The translations under genes were made by a program, and so were the position numbers. A DNA stretch of 64,000 bases from Fragilariopsis cylindrus CCMP1102. Lineage: Eukaryota; Bacillariophyta; Bacillariophyceae; Bacillariales; Bacillariaceae. The stretch is from the NCBI GenBank assembly GCA_900095095.1, contig FMBT01000419.1:58260-122259 (forward strand), given 5' to 3'. Positions 1-10,714 of this stretch are shown here, piece after piece. Under the pieces are notes generated by a model that searched no databases, was not told where the DNA came from, and saw nothing but the letters and a program-made list of their open reading frames with translations. Numbering within the stretch: the first letter of the stretch is position 1; every line of letters starts with the position of its first letter.

Positions 1-1
1 C

Positions 2-819
2 CGATCATCATCATCATCGTTATCGTCTACTTCCGTACAGAACACCAGCAAAAACGATAAGGAAAACGACCGTTGGAACGCCAAAAGTTCACAGAAAAGA
101 AGAAACATGAATGTACAAAAAGAAATGAGTGATTCTTGTTTGACTATTCCTAAAAGAAGCTGGTCCTCCTCGCCTACTATGACGACGACTGATTCTTGTT
201 TGATTATTCCTAAAAGGACGAGTTGGTCGAAGAATAACAGGAATAACAATAGCAAACAGTTGATGGCAGAAATGAAATATAGTAATGTTAGTATTCCTCG
301 ACTTAATAACGGAGACAAAATACAACAAACCAATAACACTGCTGAGACGGTATCAACAACGACAACAATTGAAAGGATAACGTCAGCATCAGATGATGCT
401 GCATCGTCATTATCAGCAGCAGCAGAACCAACAGAACCACTAGTAGGAAGAAGACGTAAACGTGATTCGATTTACTTACACAAGCAGCGATATCAGCACG
501 ATATAAAAGAATAGTAACAGTAACCCTGACACGGCTCGGTATCGTTATTATCAACAACAACATCAACAGCAAGCAAGAACAGCAACGACAACAGCAACAA
601 GCTCCTCAATAAAGCGCCATCGGAGAAGACTATATTGCATCTACTACTACAACTGATGCTATCAACAGCAGTAGCAGCAGCAACAAAATGGTACAAACGT
701 CTATTGGAGTGATTCACTCATTGTTTCAGTCCCTGCCAACGATGTTGTCATCATCGCTACGAGGAGCAGCGTCTTTAATAGAAATAGTGACAGATTATCA
801 TTCGTCTCGGTCCATTTAG
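2..819 (+). CDS. 3' part of an unknown low-complexity protein gene, frame broken near its end
   Basis: The frame is already open at base 2 and runs to a TAG at 512-514, so the start lies outside the window. The peptide is rich in Ser, Asn, Gln and Thr and carries two copies of a short motif, DSCLTIPKR (130-156) and DSCLIIPKR (190-216). Past the TAG, coding-like text continues: frame 3 gives an Asn/Gln/Thr-rich stretch to about 625, and frame 1 then gives a more globular peptide ending SLIEIVTDYHSSRSI at a TAG at 817-819. Either the protein ends at 514, or two single-base indels (near 505 and 610-625) hide its real C-terminus. I recognise no family. The longer reading is my inference. Confidence 0.45.
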
Positions 820-981
820 AAAAAGAATTCACACCATCTATGATTTAGTATTCTATGTATGCATTTTTATATAATATGAATTTATGTATGATCTTAATCT
901 ATGAATTGAATGAAGTAATCGATCTGTGGTACAGTAGATTACCGAAGTCATAAATGGGAGCTTTCTTTTCGTTATAGATTT

Positions 982-3423
982 TTACGCTTGTAAGTCTGAT
1001 AGACGTATCGTTTCTGTACAGGTATGTTCCTTATCACGATCAACACCAATAATATCACTACATTTTAAGTTAGGATCATTGGACCATGTTGTAATATCTG
1101 CTGTACTTGCTGCACCATAAAAATGTGCTGTCATGGATGGATCAGTATCTTCTGTATCGACTTTGATGTGAACGAATGGTCTACGCCAAACTTTAGCAAT
1201 CCCACTGGAGTGATTTGTGTTACAGGGTACGGGAATCCACCAGTTTCAACACGTCTATACTCATTGCGATGAATATCCCCCGCATGAAAAATAACACCAT
1301 TAATAGAATTTTCACGTACAATATCACCAATATTAGTCAAGTCTGAATCCCAATCTCTTTGCATTATATCACTACCAATAACAATGATTTTAAATATTCC
1401 ACGTGAATTAATTAATTCCTGTCGTATCCATTCTGTTTGTTTAGTACCTAGTCTATTATTTGTTACAGGATTACGATACCAGTGATCGTCTGTAACGATG
1501 TAGTGAACGTCGCCCCAATAATAGCTGTAGTAGACACCATCATCTGTATTGTCATCACCGAAACCAGGGTTCGGCCAGAGATCTTCCCACGCACGGATTG
1601 AATTTTCTTTACCTTTTTGATCATAATTTGCATTATTGCTTCCGTATTCGTGATCATTCCAGGTAGAATAAATTGGTGTATTACTAATAAAATTAGCAAA
1701 ATGTGGTTCATTTCGTTGTTCTTGATTACGGAACCAAACACGATCATAGATAACACCATCTTCATCAGTAACTCAACACCTTCTTGTAAGTACACGGTAT
1801 CACCAGCTAGCATAGTAAAATCAGGATACCGTCCACCTAAGACTTTTGATATTTCTTCCCATACAATTTGATTTTTAAATGCACGATGATTCATACAACT
1901 TGTTAATACATAGTCGAATGTTGATGATCCGAAAGGTAGTGGTGCTGTACGAAATGAACCTTTTCCCACACGTTCACCATTAATATGCATACCATATTTA
2001 TATTCTGTATTCGCTTGCAGGTCTTCAACGACGGCAATAATAGCATTATTACGTTCTTTTATTGGTGATACCATATTAATCTTACGTATTAATCCAACAG
2101 TATCATCAGAATCATATAATAATATTTCCATTGTGTAGTCCTCCCATTCATGGTATGCCCATAATGTGACAGAATTATATGTTGTATGACCACCATAGGA
2201 CCCATTGCTAATGACGGAACAACAACACCGTCATTATTTGTACTATCAGGTGCTAAACTATCGATAACAACAACGACGGGTTTTACTTGTTGTTGTTGTT
2301 TTTTTCTTCTTCATTGACTGCCACTACAATTGCAGCAGTGGTAGGTGACAACGTAGGTCTTGCTGATGTTGGATTTGATGTTGTTGTAATCTTGATTGTT
2401 GTTGTTGTTGTTATTGGATACGATTCAGGTGCAACAGTAGTAACGACAGGCGTATCATCAACAAATGTAACTGCTGCTTCTTGTGGTAATGTTGTTGGTG
2501 CTGCTATATTCTCAACGGTAGTGTGGGTGTGTTACTGTATTAGCAATGGTAGGGAGAGGTTTTGGACGTAAAGTAGTATAATTTGTAATTGTTGGAACGT
2601 TCGCGTTGACAGCGATATCAGCAACGACAGGAGTTTCAGTTGGTGTATCGTCTTCGTTTCTTGAGGATGATGCAGTAGTGACAGTGACATTAATATTGTT
2701 GTTGGTGCTGTTGTTGTTGTTGTTGTTGTTGTTGTTGCTACCGCTTTTATTGCGTATAGGATGCATTGTACCTAACATACCGACAAGAATAGTTATCAAT
2801 ACGATACATAATGTAAATAACCAAAACGTTGACTTGTCATAGAAATATTTCTTGATTGGTGACGTTGATAATGACATATTGTTCTTGTGTTGTTTCTTCT
2901 TCTCATTGTTATCGTTTTCGATGAGACTCCTACTTTTGTAGTAGACTTTGTTGTTATTCTTCTTTTTCATGCACTTTGTTTTCTTCTTTTTCTGAGATGA
3001 TGGTGACATACCCGCATAACTATCACTATCTTCATAATAGTAATCTTCAGTACCAGTGATAGAATTATCATCACCAACCATTGGTGGTTCTGGTACTGTT
3101 TTTGATTTCTTCTTGATCTTATTGTTCTTCTTCTTTTTCGTTGATAATAAGGAGTTGTTGTTATTGTTATTGTTATTAACGGAATAATGATTACTAAATA
3201 CGACACCATCAAACACCCCTTCGACATCGTAATTATCTTCCCAACGGATGCTATCATCATCAGTAGAGGTATCATTGTGATGATGACCTAATAATGCCGA
3301 TGATGAAAATATAGACCAATCTTGTATTTGTGTGATTCTTCTTAATACATCTGATACGGTACTGCTTGCACGGCTTGACGCACCTTCCGATGCGATAGAT
3401 TTGTTATCTGTAGTCGTTGACAT
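982..3423 (-). pseudogene. Membrane-anchored PhoD-type alkaline phosphatase, four frame breaks
   Basis: Read on the minus strand this is a PhoD-family phosphodiesterase/alkaline phosphatase, a metallo-enzyme that releases phosphate from organic esters. The N-terminal piece (3423 to about 2520) is a basic, Asn-rich cytoplasmic region of about 200 residues followed by one membrane segment (FWLFTLCIVLITILVGMLG), giving a type II anchor. A Thr/Pro-rich linker follows, then the catalytic region with the motifs LAGDTVYLQ, NDHEYGSNN, VIGSD and HAGDIHRNEY expected of the family. Full reading needs frame changes near 2515-2530, 2201-2212, 1770-1776 and 1202-1211; three are explained by one missing base. 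The last restores a family-typical TSSGI motif, after which the frame runs to a TAA at 982-984. Conservation across every break argues for assembly indels or very recent decay. Confidence 0.75.
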
Positions 3424-4152
3424 GATGGTTGTGAGTTGAGATTGAGTTGAGGTTGTTGTAGGAACGGATTGTGAAAAGATTCTGGTAGTATATCAACTTG
3501 AGTATTGATTGTGTACGATTTATTATTGTATCGTTTTTATGATTGTGAGAGGTGCATGATGGAAAATGAAATGTAAAAAGCGATTATTTTGAGATGAAAT
3601 GTGTTCATTTAAATACCACTATCGTGTAGTTGTTGGTTGAAAAGGTTTTGTCATTCGGGTAACTTTTCGGAATTGACCTTGAGTTGACGTGATAAACATG
3701 CCATAAACCCATTGTATTTATTCTTGTTTTTGTCTTTTGTTGGAATCGATTGGAAATTATTGGCTGCTGTCGTTAAATTGGTATCATTGGGTGCGATGTA
3801 TCATTGGGTGCGCGATCTAAGTTAGAATTCAAACTATTATTTATTTAATGAAAGTGATCGATGAAGTCGTGAAAGCATCAGCGGACAAATCGTGAACTTT
3901 GATCGCAGATTGGAGTTAACATTGGAACTCGAAGCAACAACGACTGAGCATCATCATGCAATGGACGAACATGCTCGCCTCACACTTGAAGGTCTGTCCG
4001 TATGCTATAATGATATTGCTCTAGAAATCTAACAAACTCGTAGTACACTTTGGTGCGTTACACCCCTCAAACAGTCATAATTTATTTGAATTTTGCGCCG
4101 GGGGATCTAGCGAAACGCTTAAATAAATCTCCGCGTGGAACTAGTAATTAAT
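3424..4152. other. Intergenic spacer
   Basis: No convincing reading frame. It should contain the promoter of the minus-strand phosphatase gene that starts at 3423. From about 4090 the text begins to resemble the outside of the inverted-repeat element that follows. Confidence 0.5.
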
Positions 4153-4367
4153 ATAAAAACTAAATCATGCAAAAAAATTTACTAGTATTTGTTAGTCTAG
4201 TATATAATAATAACTTTAGCATCAAATATATACACCTAAAAAGTCATTTGTTTGGAAAAATAAACTATGAAGTTTATAACTGACCTATTGGATCGAGAAT
4301 TGTTATGTTCCTTAGTCTTTTAAGCCTACTGGTATCTCACAATGTAGGCTCACACACAGCAAACATC
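4153..4367 (+). repeat. Left terminal inverted repeat of the 4.15-6.68 kb element
   Basis: It matches the reverse complement of 6434-6681 over its whole length with scattered substitutions and one indel. Its inner end is the CA-rich ctcacacacagcaaac motif. Confidence 0.8.
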
Positions 4368-5547
4368 ATCTTTTTATGAGATATCTTGTTCAGGACACAA
4401 ACCAGGGTAGAACTTCCAGAAAAATGCTTCTTTTTGGTCAGGGAGATCTCCTTTACCTTACCATATATATCGGATGGATACATGGACCAGACTTTGGGGG
4501 GCTAGGTATGTGCTCTTCACACTGGAAGGTGGTAAAGGGTGTGATACAGCCTAGGACATGGGAAAATGGCCCATTGGGGGGGGGGGGGGTATGTGACCTA
4601 GTACACTATCAAAAAGATGATTTGTCCCAAAGTAAGCACATATTGACCATATACACCAAACGGAATGTTAACTTGGCAAGCTTTGGGCAGGGCCATGCTG
4701 ATGTGGGCGATAAAGGGGGGAAACCTGTTTTTGGGCCTAAATGACCCTTTTGGGGGCTTAGCACACCCTGACACCTTCCTAACCTCCCTAGATCCCTAAG
4801 CAATAGTTGGACCTTGTACCCATAGGTATAATGTTGAGCTCCATATAATCTTTCAAGGTTATTAGGTCTGTACTGATGTTGCATAACAGCCTTGATTACA
4901 CGCGCACTTGGCACTTAGAAAAATTGTGTGTTTTAATAGCGGTAGGTGTTGACCAGTGACACCCCAAATATATGTATGGTTACCTAAAGCAATGATAGAA
5001 TCCAAAACATTTATGAGTTGGGTTGGTGTCTAGCTATTTTATTTGGGACTCAGCATACCTGGTATGGGCGCAGTAGCATCTCAAATGTTTTTGCAACATG
5101 TGCATTTTGGGCTATTTTATGTCTATTCTATTTTTTCCTCCCCACCACACCACCAGTGCGGCAAATTTTCCAAGTATTGTTGGTGTATCTTGACCATATG
5201 CATATATAGAAGGTATCTGGGTGTTGAAACCATGGTCTAATTCCTTTTTTAAAGATGTGGTAGCCTATTTCTGAATGGTACTTTTGGGCATGGGAATATG
5301 ACATGTTGGCCAAAATGCAATGTTTGTTTTCTGGAGGCATGAAGATGGTATGTATGAGGGATCATGACCCTTGGTTCATCCCCTATTGGTATGAGATAGA
5401 TGACTAGGTGGTATTTTGTTCTAGAACCTAACTAGAAGTTAAACACAGTTAATATTTCAATAACCAAACTCCACTGGAGAATTTGTGAGATAAAAATGAT
5501 ACCAATCAGAATTACTTTAGTCAAGTGATGATGAACCACCAGGGATG

Positions 5548-6400
5548 GTAGGAGGCAACTACAATGTTCTAGTATACTATAAGAATGCTAGTGCACCCAA
5601 CTTATCTGGTGTTGTCCTCTGCAACAGTTTCAAATAAGATATATTGTTCTTCATTTCTGGTCAAAATCTTGTTGTTTGTGTACCTACCACAACAGCAGAT
5701 TGTAATTTATTCAACAACCACAGGAACAAAAAAGTGATAGAAGGCAACTACAAGGTTCTAGTACACTATAAGAATGCTAGTGCACCCAACTTATCTGGTG
5801 TTGTCCTCTGCAACAGTTTCAAATAAGATATATTGTTCTTCATTTCTGGTCAAAATCTTGTTGTTTGTGTGTCTACCACAACAGCGGATTGTAATTTATT
5901 CAACAAACACAGGAACAAAAAAGTGGTAGGAGGCAACTACAATGTTCTAGTACACTCTATAAGAATGCTAGTGCACCCAACTTATCTGGTGTTGTCCTCT
6001 GCAACAGTTTCAAATAAGATATATTGTTCTTCATTTCTGGTCAAAATCTTGTTGTTTGTGTGCCTACCACAACAGCGGATTGTAATTTATTCAACAAACA
6101 CAGGAACAAAAAAGTGGTAGGAGGCAACTACAATGTTCTAGTACACTATAAGAATGCTAGTGCACCCAACTTATCTGGTGTTGTCCTCTGCAACAGTTTC
6201 AAATAAGATATATTGTTCTTCATTTCTGGTCAAAATCTTGTTGTTTGTGTGCCTACCACAACAGCGGATTGTAATTTATTCAACAAACACAGGAACAAAA
6301 AAGTGGTAGGAGGCAACTACAATGTTCTAGTACACTATAAGAATGCTAGTGCACCCAACTTATCTGGTGTTGTCCTCTGCAACAGTTTCAAATAAGATAT
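5548..6400 (+). repeat. 189-bp tandem array, one partial and four full units
   Basis: A unit of 189 bp (one copy is 191 bp) repeats from about 5638 to 6400, preceded by a partial copy at 5548-5637. Units are nearly identical, differing at a few bases. The period is 63 codons, so the same frame recurs in each unit and always ends in TAA after an NSFK peptide. That frame lacks an ATG start, so I treat it as a satellite inside the mobile element, not as a gene. Confidence 0.9.
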
Positions 6401-6433
6401 ATTGTTGTGTGTACGCATACATTTAAATCCCTA

Positions 6434-6681
6434 AAATGTGTGCTGTGTGTGTGTGAGCCTATATTGTGAGATACCAGTAGGCTTACAAGAATAGAGAACA
6501 TAATATTTCTCCATCCAATAGGTCAATTGTAAACTTCATAGTTTATTTTTCCAAACAAATGACTTTTTAGGTGTATATATTTGATGCTAAAGTTATTATT
6601 ATATACTAGACTAACAAATACTAGTAAATTTTTCTGCACGATTTTAGTTTTATTAAAAATTTGGCATGATTTAGTTTTTAT
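6434..6681 (-). repeat. Right terminal inverted repeat of the 4.15-6.68 kb element
   Basis: Inverted partner of 4153-4367. It is longer because of a short insertion (a second, imperfect copy of the aaaactaaa..tgc motif) near 6635-6662. Confidence 0.8.
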
Positions 6682-7452
6682 GTTGAAAATTAGTGAGTGG
6701 AGGCTTTATAAAATACCACTTATGCACAAATTCTATGAATGGGGATGATAGCAGGCAAAGTTCAAATTACCACAAGAGGTGCTTATGAGAGGAGGATCAC
6801 AAATTAGATAATAGATTATGAGCTAAACAAACAATGCAGTAGTATAGCCTATTAATGTTTTAATGTTGAGTTGTTGATCATCTAACATACAAATTCCAAT
6901 ACCAGTCACTGTGTAAAGGATTCTGTTGTACCAGTAGGTGGTTGTGTGCTATTTATTGAATGTATTTCTCATTCTGTGTCTTTTTGCTATGGCTTTAGTA
7001 CAAATTGGAGCTGAGTAATCTACTAAACCATCCATACCCCATGGACAGAACAGTAACTTTTGTAATAAAGAAGAAGTCCCATCAGCGAGGAACATGCCTA
7101 ATCATACCTAGACAAATATGGGAAAGATTGCTTGAACAAATTTGCTTGGACCTTCCCTACATCCATATCACCCCCTGGTGGTTGATCATCACTTGACCAA
7201 AGTTATCTTGTTTGGAGTTATTATCAGTTTTTTCGCACTAATTCTCAAGTAATCAGGCTAATTAAAGATTGATTCAAGGCCTAAAACAAATTCTTCAAGG
7301 CCCAAAAAATGCATTCACAAAGCTGAAAAACGCTCGTCATTTAAATTGCGAACCTGAATTTCATCGAATCAGCATTTCAACTCGATCACAATACCTATTA
7401 TCAATGCAAACTTCACAAAATACGAATCATAACAGATCAACAGTATTACATT
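6682..7452. other. Intergenic spacer
   Basis: AT-rich DNA between the element and the oxidoreductase gene. I see no supported gene; short frames here lack ATG starts or family features. It should hold the promoter of the gene starting at 7453. Confidence 0.5.
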
Positions 7453-9261
7453 ATGACTGCTTTATCAGCGTGTGATGAAGAAACATTTTCATGTGAGATG
7501 CCTACTGCTACTGCTACTGCTACTACTGATCATTATGATTTTTGTATTATCGGATCAGGTCCGGCAGGTCTTGCAACATTATCAGCGTTGCGTGAATCGT
7601 ATACATTAGGTGATGGTATTCATTTAAATGACTTAAATATCCAGAGAAATCAGATAATATTAAATCGAGAAACTAAGAATAATCATCATCAAAGAAATAA
7701 ACGAATTTGTGTTATTGATCCACATCCAAATTGGATGGATGGATGGAAGAATAATTTTGATCGTCTTAGTATTAAATTCTTACGTTCACCGGTTCTAGCT
7801 CATCCTGATGCATTTGATCCAAATTCATTACTAGCATACGCATATACTCATCATCGACAACATGAACTACAAGAAAGTGATTGTTCTCATTCTAAAAAAC
7901 TACAATCATTAGGTGAATCACAAATTGGACTTTGGGATTTACCATCAACATCATTATTTAATGATTTTTGTGTTGATTTATCTAAACGATTACAGCATGA
8001 CTATATTTGTGGTAATGTTGTTGATATTAAAGATTATAGTAATATCAAAGACAATGTAGATAATGGAGAGGCTCTTCCATTCCAATTGACTATCGATAAG
8101 AAGGGTAAAACAAGGAAAATTACAGCGAATGCGGTAATTTTGGCTTTAGGTACAATCGGAAATCCTATAATTCCTCGTGGTTTAAAATTGGTACCTAATT
8201 CTAAGGTATGCCATTGGCAACAACTTGACGTACACAAAGATAAAATACAATATTGTAAGAATGTGTTAGTCGTTGGTGGTGGATTAACAGCAATCCAAAC
8301 TGCACAGTTTGCACTTGCTAACAGTAAAAACACAACAACAAAGGTTATATTATGTAGTCGTCGTCATATTCAAGAAAAGGCATTTGATGTTGCAAATTCT
8401 TGGTTTGATCGTCGACACACAAATAGACATATAAGTAATTTTTATCATTCTTCTGTAGAGGAACGATTACGTATATTGAAAGATGCAAGAAATGGTGGTA
8501 GTGTCCCATCAATGTATATGAATGCAATTCAACCATACATAAAGAGTGGACATCTTGAGATAATTGAAGGTGGTGAAGTTGTATTCAATCGTATGACGAT
8601 TGATGATGATATTGATGAAGAAAGGAATGATCCTTCATCATCATCGAGAGTTTCCGTTACTATAAATCAACAAGGAGAATTCAATAACAAACCATCATCA
8701 TCATCTGTCAATACTTGCAACTCGTCTGCTGAATTTGAATTTGATTTAATATTACTAGCAACGGGTGTTGAACCAGATTGTAATGTACATCCATTAATCC
8801 AACAGGTTCAGAAACGTTATCCAATTGATACTGTTGGTGGCTTTCCATGTATAACAGAAGATTTACAATTCCCATGCCGTGCAAAGTTATGTGTTGTTGG
8901 TAGTTTATCAAGTTTAAATACAGGTCCTGATGCTGCAAATTTAATGGGAATTAAGCGTAGTGCAAATATTGTCGCTAATACATTAGATTGTCGTTCCTGG
9001 TTACGTAATGAAGGTGGGAATAATGAAGATTATGATGATGACGATGAAAAAGGGACAAAGAATGGACGACGCAGTAGAGGTGGCGGCGGTGGAGTACTAA
9101 CAAATCAATTTCGACACTTACAATGGAGTGACGATGAAAGTAGTGACTCCGACTCTTCATCATCATCATCATCATCATCGTCGTCGTCGTCGTCGTGTTC
9201 ATCAGATAGTGACCAGGATGAAGAACAAGATTGCCACCGAGATCTACCAGTTGTTGATTAA
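7453..9261 (+). CDS. FAD/NAD(P)-binding oxidoreductase, monooxygenase-like
   Basis: A 602-aa single-exon protein with two Rossmann dinucleotide folds. The first glycine motif (CIIGSGPAGLA, residues 31-41) should bind FAD; the second (VLVVGGGLTAIQ, Gly275-277) should bind NAD(P)H. The LLATGVEPD motif (about 434-442) is the usual ATG hinge of flavoprotein monooxygenases. The stretch WMDGWKNNFDRLSIKFLRSP resembles lysine/ornithine N-oxygenase and OSGIN-type proteins, so a flavin-dependent hydroxylase or reductase is likely; the substrate is unknown. No signal peptide or membrane segment is evident, suggesting a soluble enzyme. The last ~85 residues are acidic, Gly- and Ser-rich and probably disordered. 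Met16 is an alternative start; the first ATG is used because nothing decides between them. Confidence 0.75.
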   Translation: MTALSACDEETFSCEMPTATATATTDHYDFCIIGSGPAGLATLSALRESYTLGDGIHLNDLNIQRNQIILNRETKNNHHQRNKRICVIDPHPNWMDGWKNNFDRLSIKFLRSPVLAHPDAFDPNSLLAYAYTHHRQHELQESDCSHSKKLQSLGESQIGLWDLPSTSLFNDFCVDLSKRLQHDYICGNVVDIKDYSNIKDNVDNGEALPFQLTIDKKGKTRKITANAVILALGTIGNPIIPRGLKLVPNSKVCHWQQLDVHKDKIQYCKNVLVVGGGLTAIQTAQFALANSKNTTTKVILCSRRHIQEKAFDVANSWFDRRHTNRHISNFYHSSVEERLRILKDARNGGSVPSMYMNAIQPYIKSGHLEIIEGGEVVFNRMTIDDDIDEERNDPSSSSRVSVTINQQGEFNNKPSSSSVNTCNSSAEFEFDLILLATGVEPDCNVHPLIQQVQKRYPIDTVGGFPCITEDLQFPCRAKLCVVGSLSSLNTGPDAANLMGIKRSANIVANTLDCRSWLRNEGGNNEDYDDDDEKGTKNGRRSRGGGGGVLTNQFRHLQWSDDESSDSDSSSSSSSSSSSSSSCSSDSDQDEEQDCHRDLPVVD

Positions 9262-9397
9262 CATAGAGTAATTTCGCTACTGAAGTGACTATTGCTTCTC
9301 TACTTCTCTACTGCCAACTTATAAAAGGAGAAACGAGTTATATACTAATGATTTGTTACTGTATGGGACTATCTAAATATTCCATGTGTTTACTATT

Positions 9398-9479
9398 ATT
9401 ATTCATATGTAGAAATTATCATTGGTCTGGCAATACGAAATTGCCGTCATTCACGATATACGTAATACATAAAAATAAT
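9398..9479 (-). other. Structured element in the 3' region of the candidate selenoprotein
   Basis: On the minus strand, about 100 nt after the stop codon, two arms (9466-9479 and 9398-9411) can pair over 14 positions with one mismatch and a G-U pair. They enclose a perfect 6-bp hairpin (9429-9445, GGCAAT/ATTGCC). ATGA and AGA flank the hairpin, echoing the SECIS quartet. The hairpin is too short and lacks the apical AA of known SECIS elements, so function is uncertain. Confidence 0.3.
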
Positions 9480-9576
9480 TCCAATTATTAGTACGCTGTT
9501 GTAATCTGTACTCTAGTTCAACAATTAGATTACTATTGTTGCTGCCTGTTGCTGAAATATTTGCACGATATATTGA

Positions 9577-10103
9577 TTACGACATAATACTTTTTTTTAG
9601 TCCTTCTAATGATGCATTGATTTCTTTCATTGCATTTATTCTTTTGGATTTATATTTTGAAAATAAATCTTGTTGTCTTCCTGACCAAATTTCTACTGCA
9701 TCATCATCATCACTGGTATGTGCAGTAATAATTACTCGTATTGGATATTTATTAACACGATTTTCAATTATTTGTGAGGAAGGAAATACTTTTTTCACGA
9801 CGTCAAACGCTGTATTGTATTCCTGTTTCCCTCCATCTCAGTTCTTGGACTATATATAGCATAATATATAATAATAATTGTATTGAAGTAGAAATAACGA
9901 CACATCAAATGATAGATAAAAGCGATATGGCAAGTTAGTCAGCAACACGACTGATTTGTAACGACGAGTGCTTTTGATAATATAGCGTAAGTACGGTATA
10001 CATACAGTACAGTAATACAATTGTTGTAGAGAAACATGATTTATTTATACATCAAAAATCTTACATAAGTAATCGTAAATTTTGGAGCGACAGCAGAACT
10101 CAT
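9577..10103 (-). CDS. Small Rdx/SelW-like thioredoxin-fold protein, candidate selenoprotein (two exons)
   Basis: Exon 1 (10065-10103) reads MSSAVAPKFTITY and stops exactly at a GTAAG donor. A 215-nt intron (9850-10064) ends in a TATATATAG acceptor, and exon 2 (9577-9849) continues in phase 0, giving 103 codons. Exon 2 opens S-K-N-TGA-D-G-G. With the preceding Tyr this is Y-S-x-x-U, the layout of the Y-C-x-x-U redox motif of selenoprotein W/H/T (Rdx) proteins, with Ser at the resolving-Cys place. Seventeen residues later comes FP, as in SelW, then IRVIITA and EIWSGRQQDLF. I infer TGA = selenocysteine. Alternatives: an acceptor after CAG at 9826, which skips the TGA, or a nonsense mutation. No canonical SECIS was proven, though a structured 3' region exists. 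The role would be a small redox protein. Confidence 0.5.
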
Positions 10104-10293
10104 GGTTGATTTGAATAGTCTTTTTTGATTTATAGTTATGATCCTCTTTGTTAGATGCATACCTTATTAGATTAATGTGATGGCTCTGTTTGATGGTGGC
10201 GTTTTGCTTTGATGTTATTTTATTTTAAGGATGATGTTGTGTTAACAGTCGTGATGTTCACAGCGTTTTTGCACGACAAAACACTCTCAACTA

Positions 10294-10483
10294 CTGGTGA
10301 CGGACAGGCTCAAAAGAATTTCCATCTCCGTAATACAGTAACTTAAGGAGAACATTTTTCAGATCGTGCGAATTACATCATTATCTTCTCTTTGTTCACT
10401 CAACTGTTGAAGGGCAGGCGCAGAAGAATTTCCATCCGTAACAGGGAAGAACATTTTTCAGATCGTGTGAATTACATTCATAC
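10294..10483 (+). repeat. Imperfect tandem duplication upstream of the 10.7 kb gene
   Basis: Two copies of an 80-90 bp segment (about 10294-10385 and 10404-10483) share agaatttccatc, gaacatttttcagatcgtg and gaattaca in the same order. They lie 230-420 bp before the ATG at 10715 and could be duplicated promoter sequence. Confidence 0.7.
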
Positions 10484-10643
10484 CATTATTTTCAGTTTAT
10501 TTTTGTTACTAGTAATTTGATCTCTATTCGTACCGTAGTACAATCATGATCGTGCAAAATTTTGGTCGCTTGTAAAATATACGGACATGTAAACGAATAC
10601 CGGTATAACCGGAACAAATATAAAATCTGATCTAATCATTTGA

Positions 10644-10690
10644 CAGACAAACAAACAAACAAACAAACAAACAAACAAACAAACAAACAA
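10644..10690 (+). repeat. (CAAA)n microsatellite in the 5' leader
   Basis: About eleven copies of a 4-bp unit just before the ATG at 10715. A reading frame crosses it, but only from a TTG, so it is treated as 5' leader. Confidence 0.8.
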
Positions 10691-10714
10691 CATCTTAAAA
10701 AGACACCCAACCAT

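Larger units (their letters stand above)
4153..6681. mobile_element. Non-autonomous DNA element with about 215-250 bp terminal inverted repeats
   Basis: The left end (about 4153-4367) and right end (about 6434-6681) are near-identical inverted copies. Both contain the stretches aaaactaaatcatgc, aatttactagtatttgttag, catttgtttggaaaaataaa and cctactggtatctcacaat in order. The right arm has a roughly 27-bp insertion near its outer end. The interior has no transposase-like frame; it holds unique AT-rich DNA, a G run at about 4576-4588 and a tandem array (separate entry). Long inverted ends around a non-coding interior fit a non-autonomous, foldback-like or MITE-like DNA transposon. I could not define a target-site duplication, so the outer limits are approximate. 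Confidence 0.75.

Noticed and set aside
5644-6395. Tandem 60-codon frames in the 189-bp units
   Set aside because: Each opens with TTG, not ATG, lies inside a mobile element and has no family features; it reflects repeat identity.
5548-6400. CRISPR-like look of regular repeats
   Set aside because: The units are contiguous with no variable spacers, and the genome is eukaryotic.
9425-9450. Canonical SECIS element
   Set aside because: The ATGA and AGA flanks are present, but the helix is only 6 bp and the loop lacks AA, so it is not called as a SECIS.
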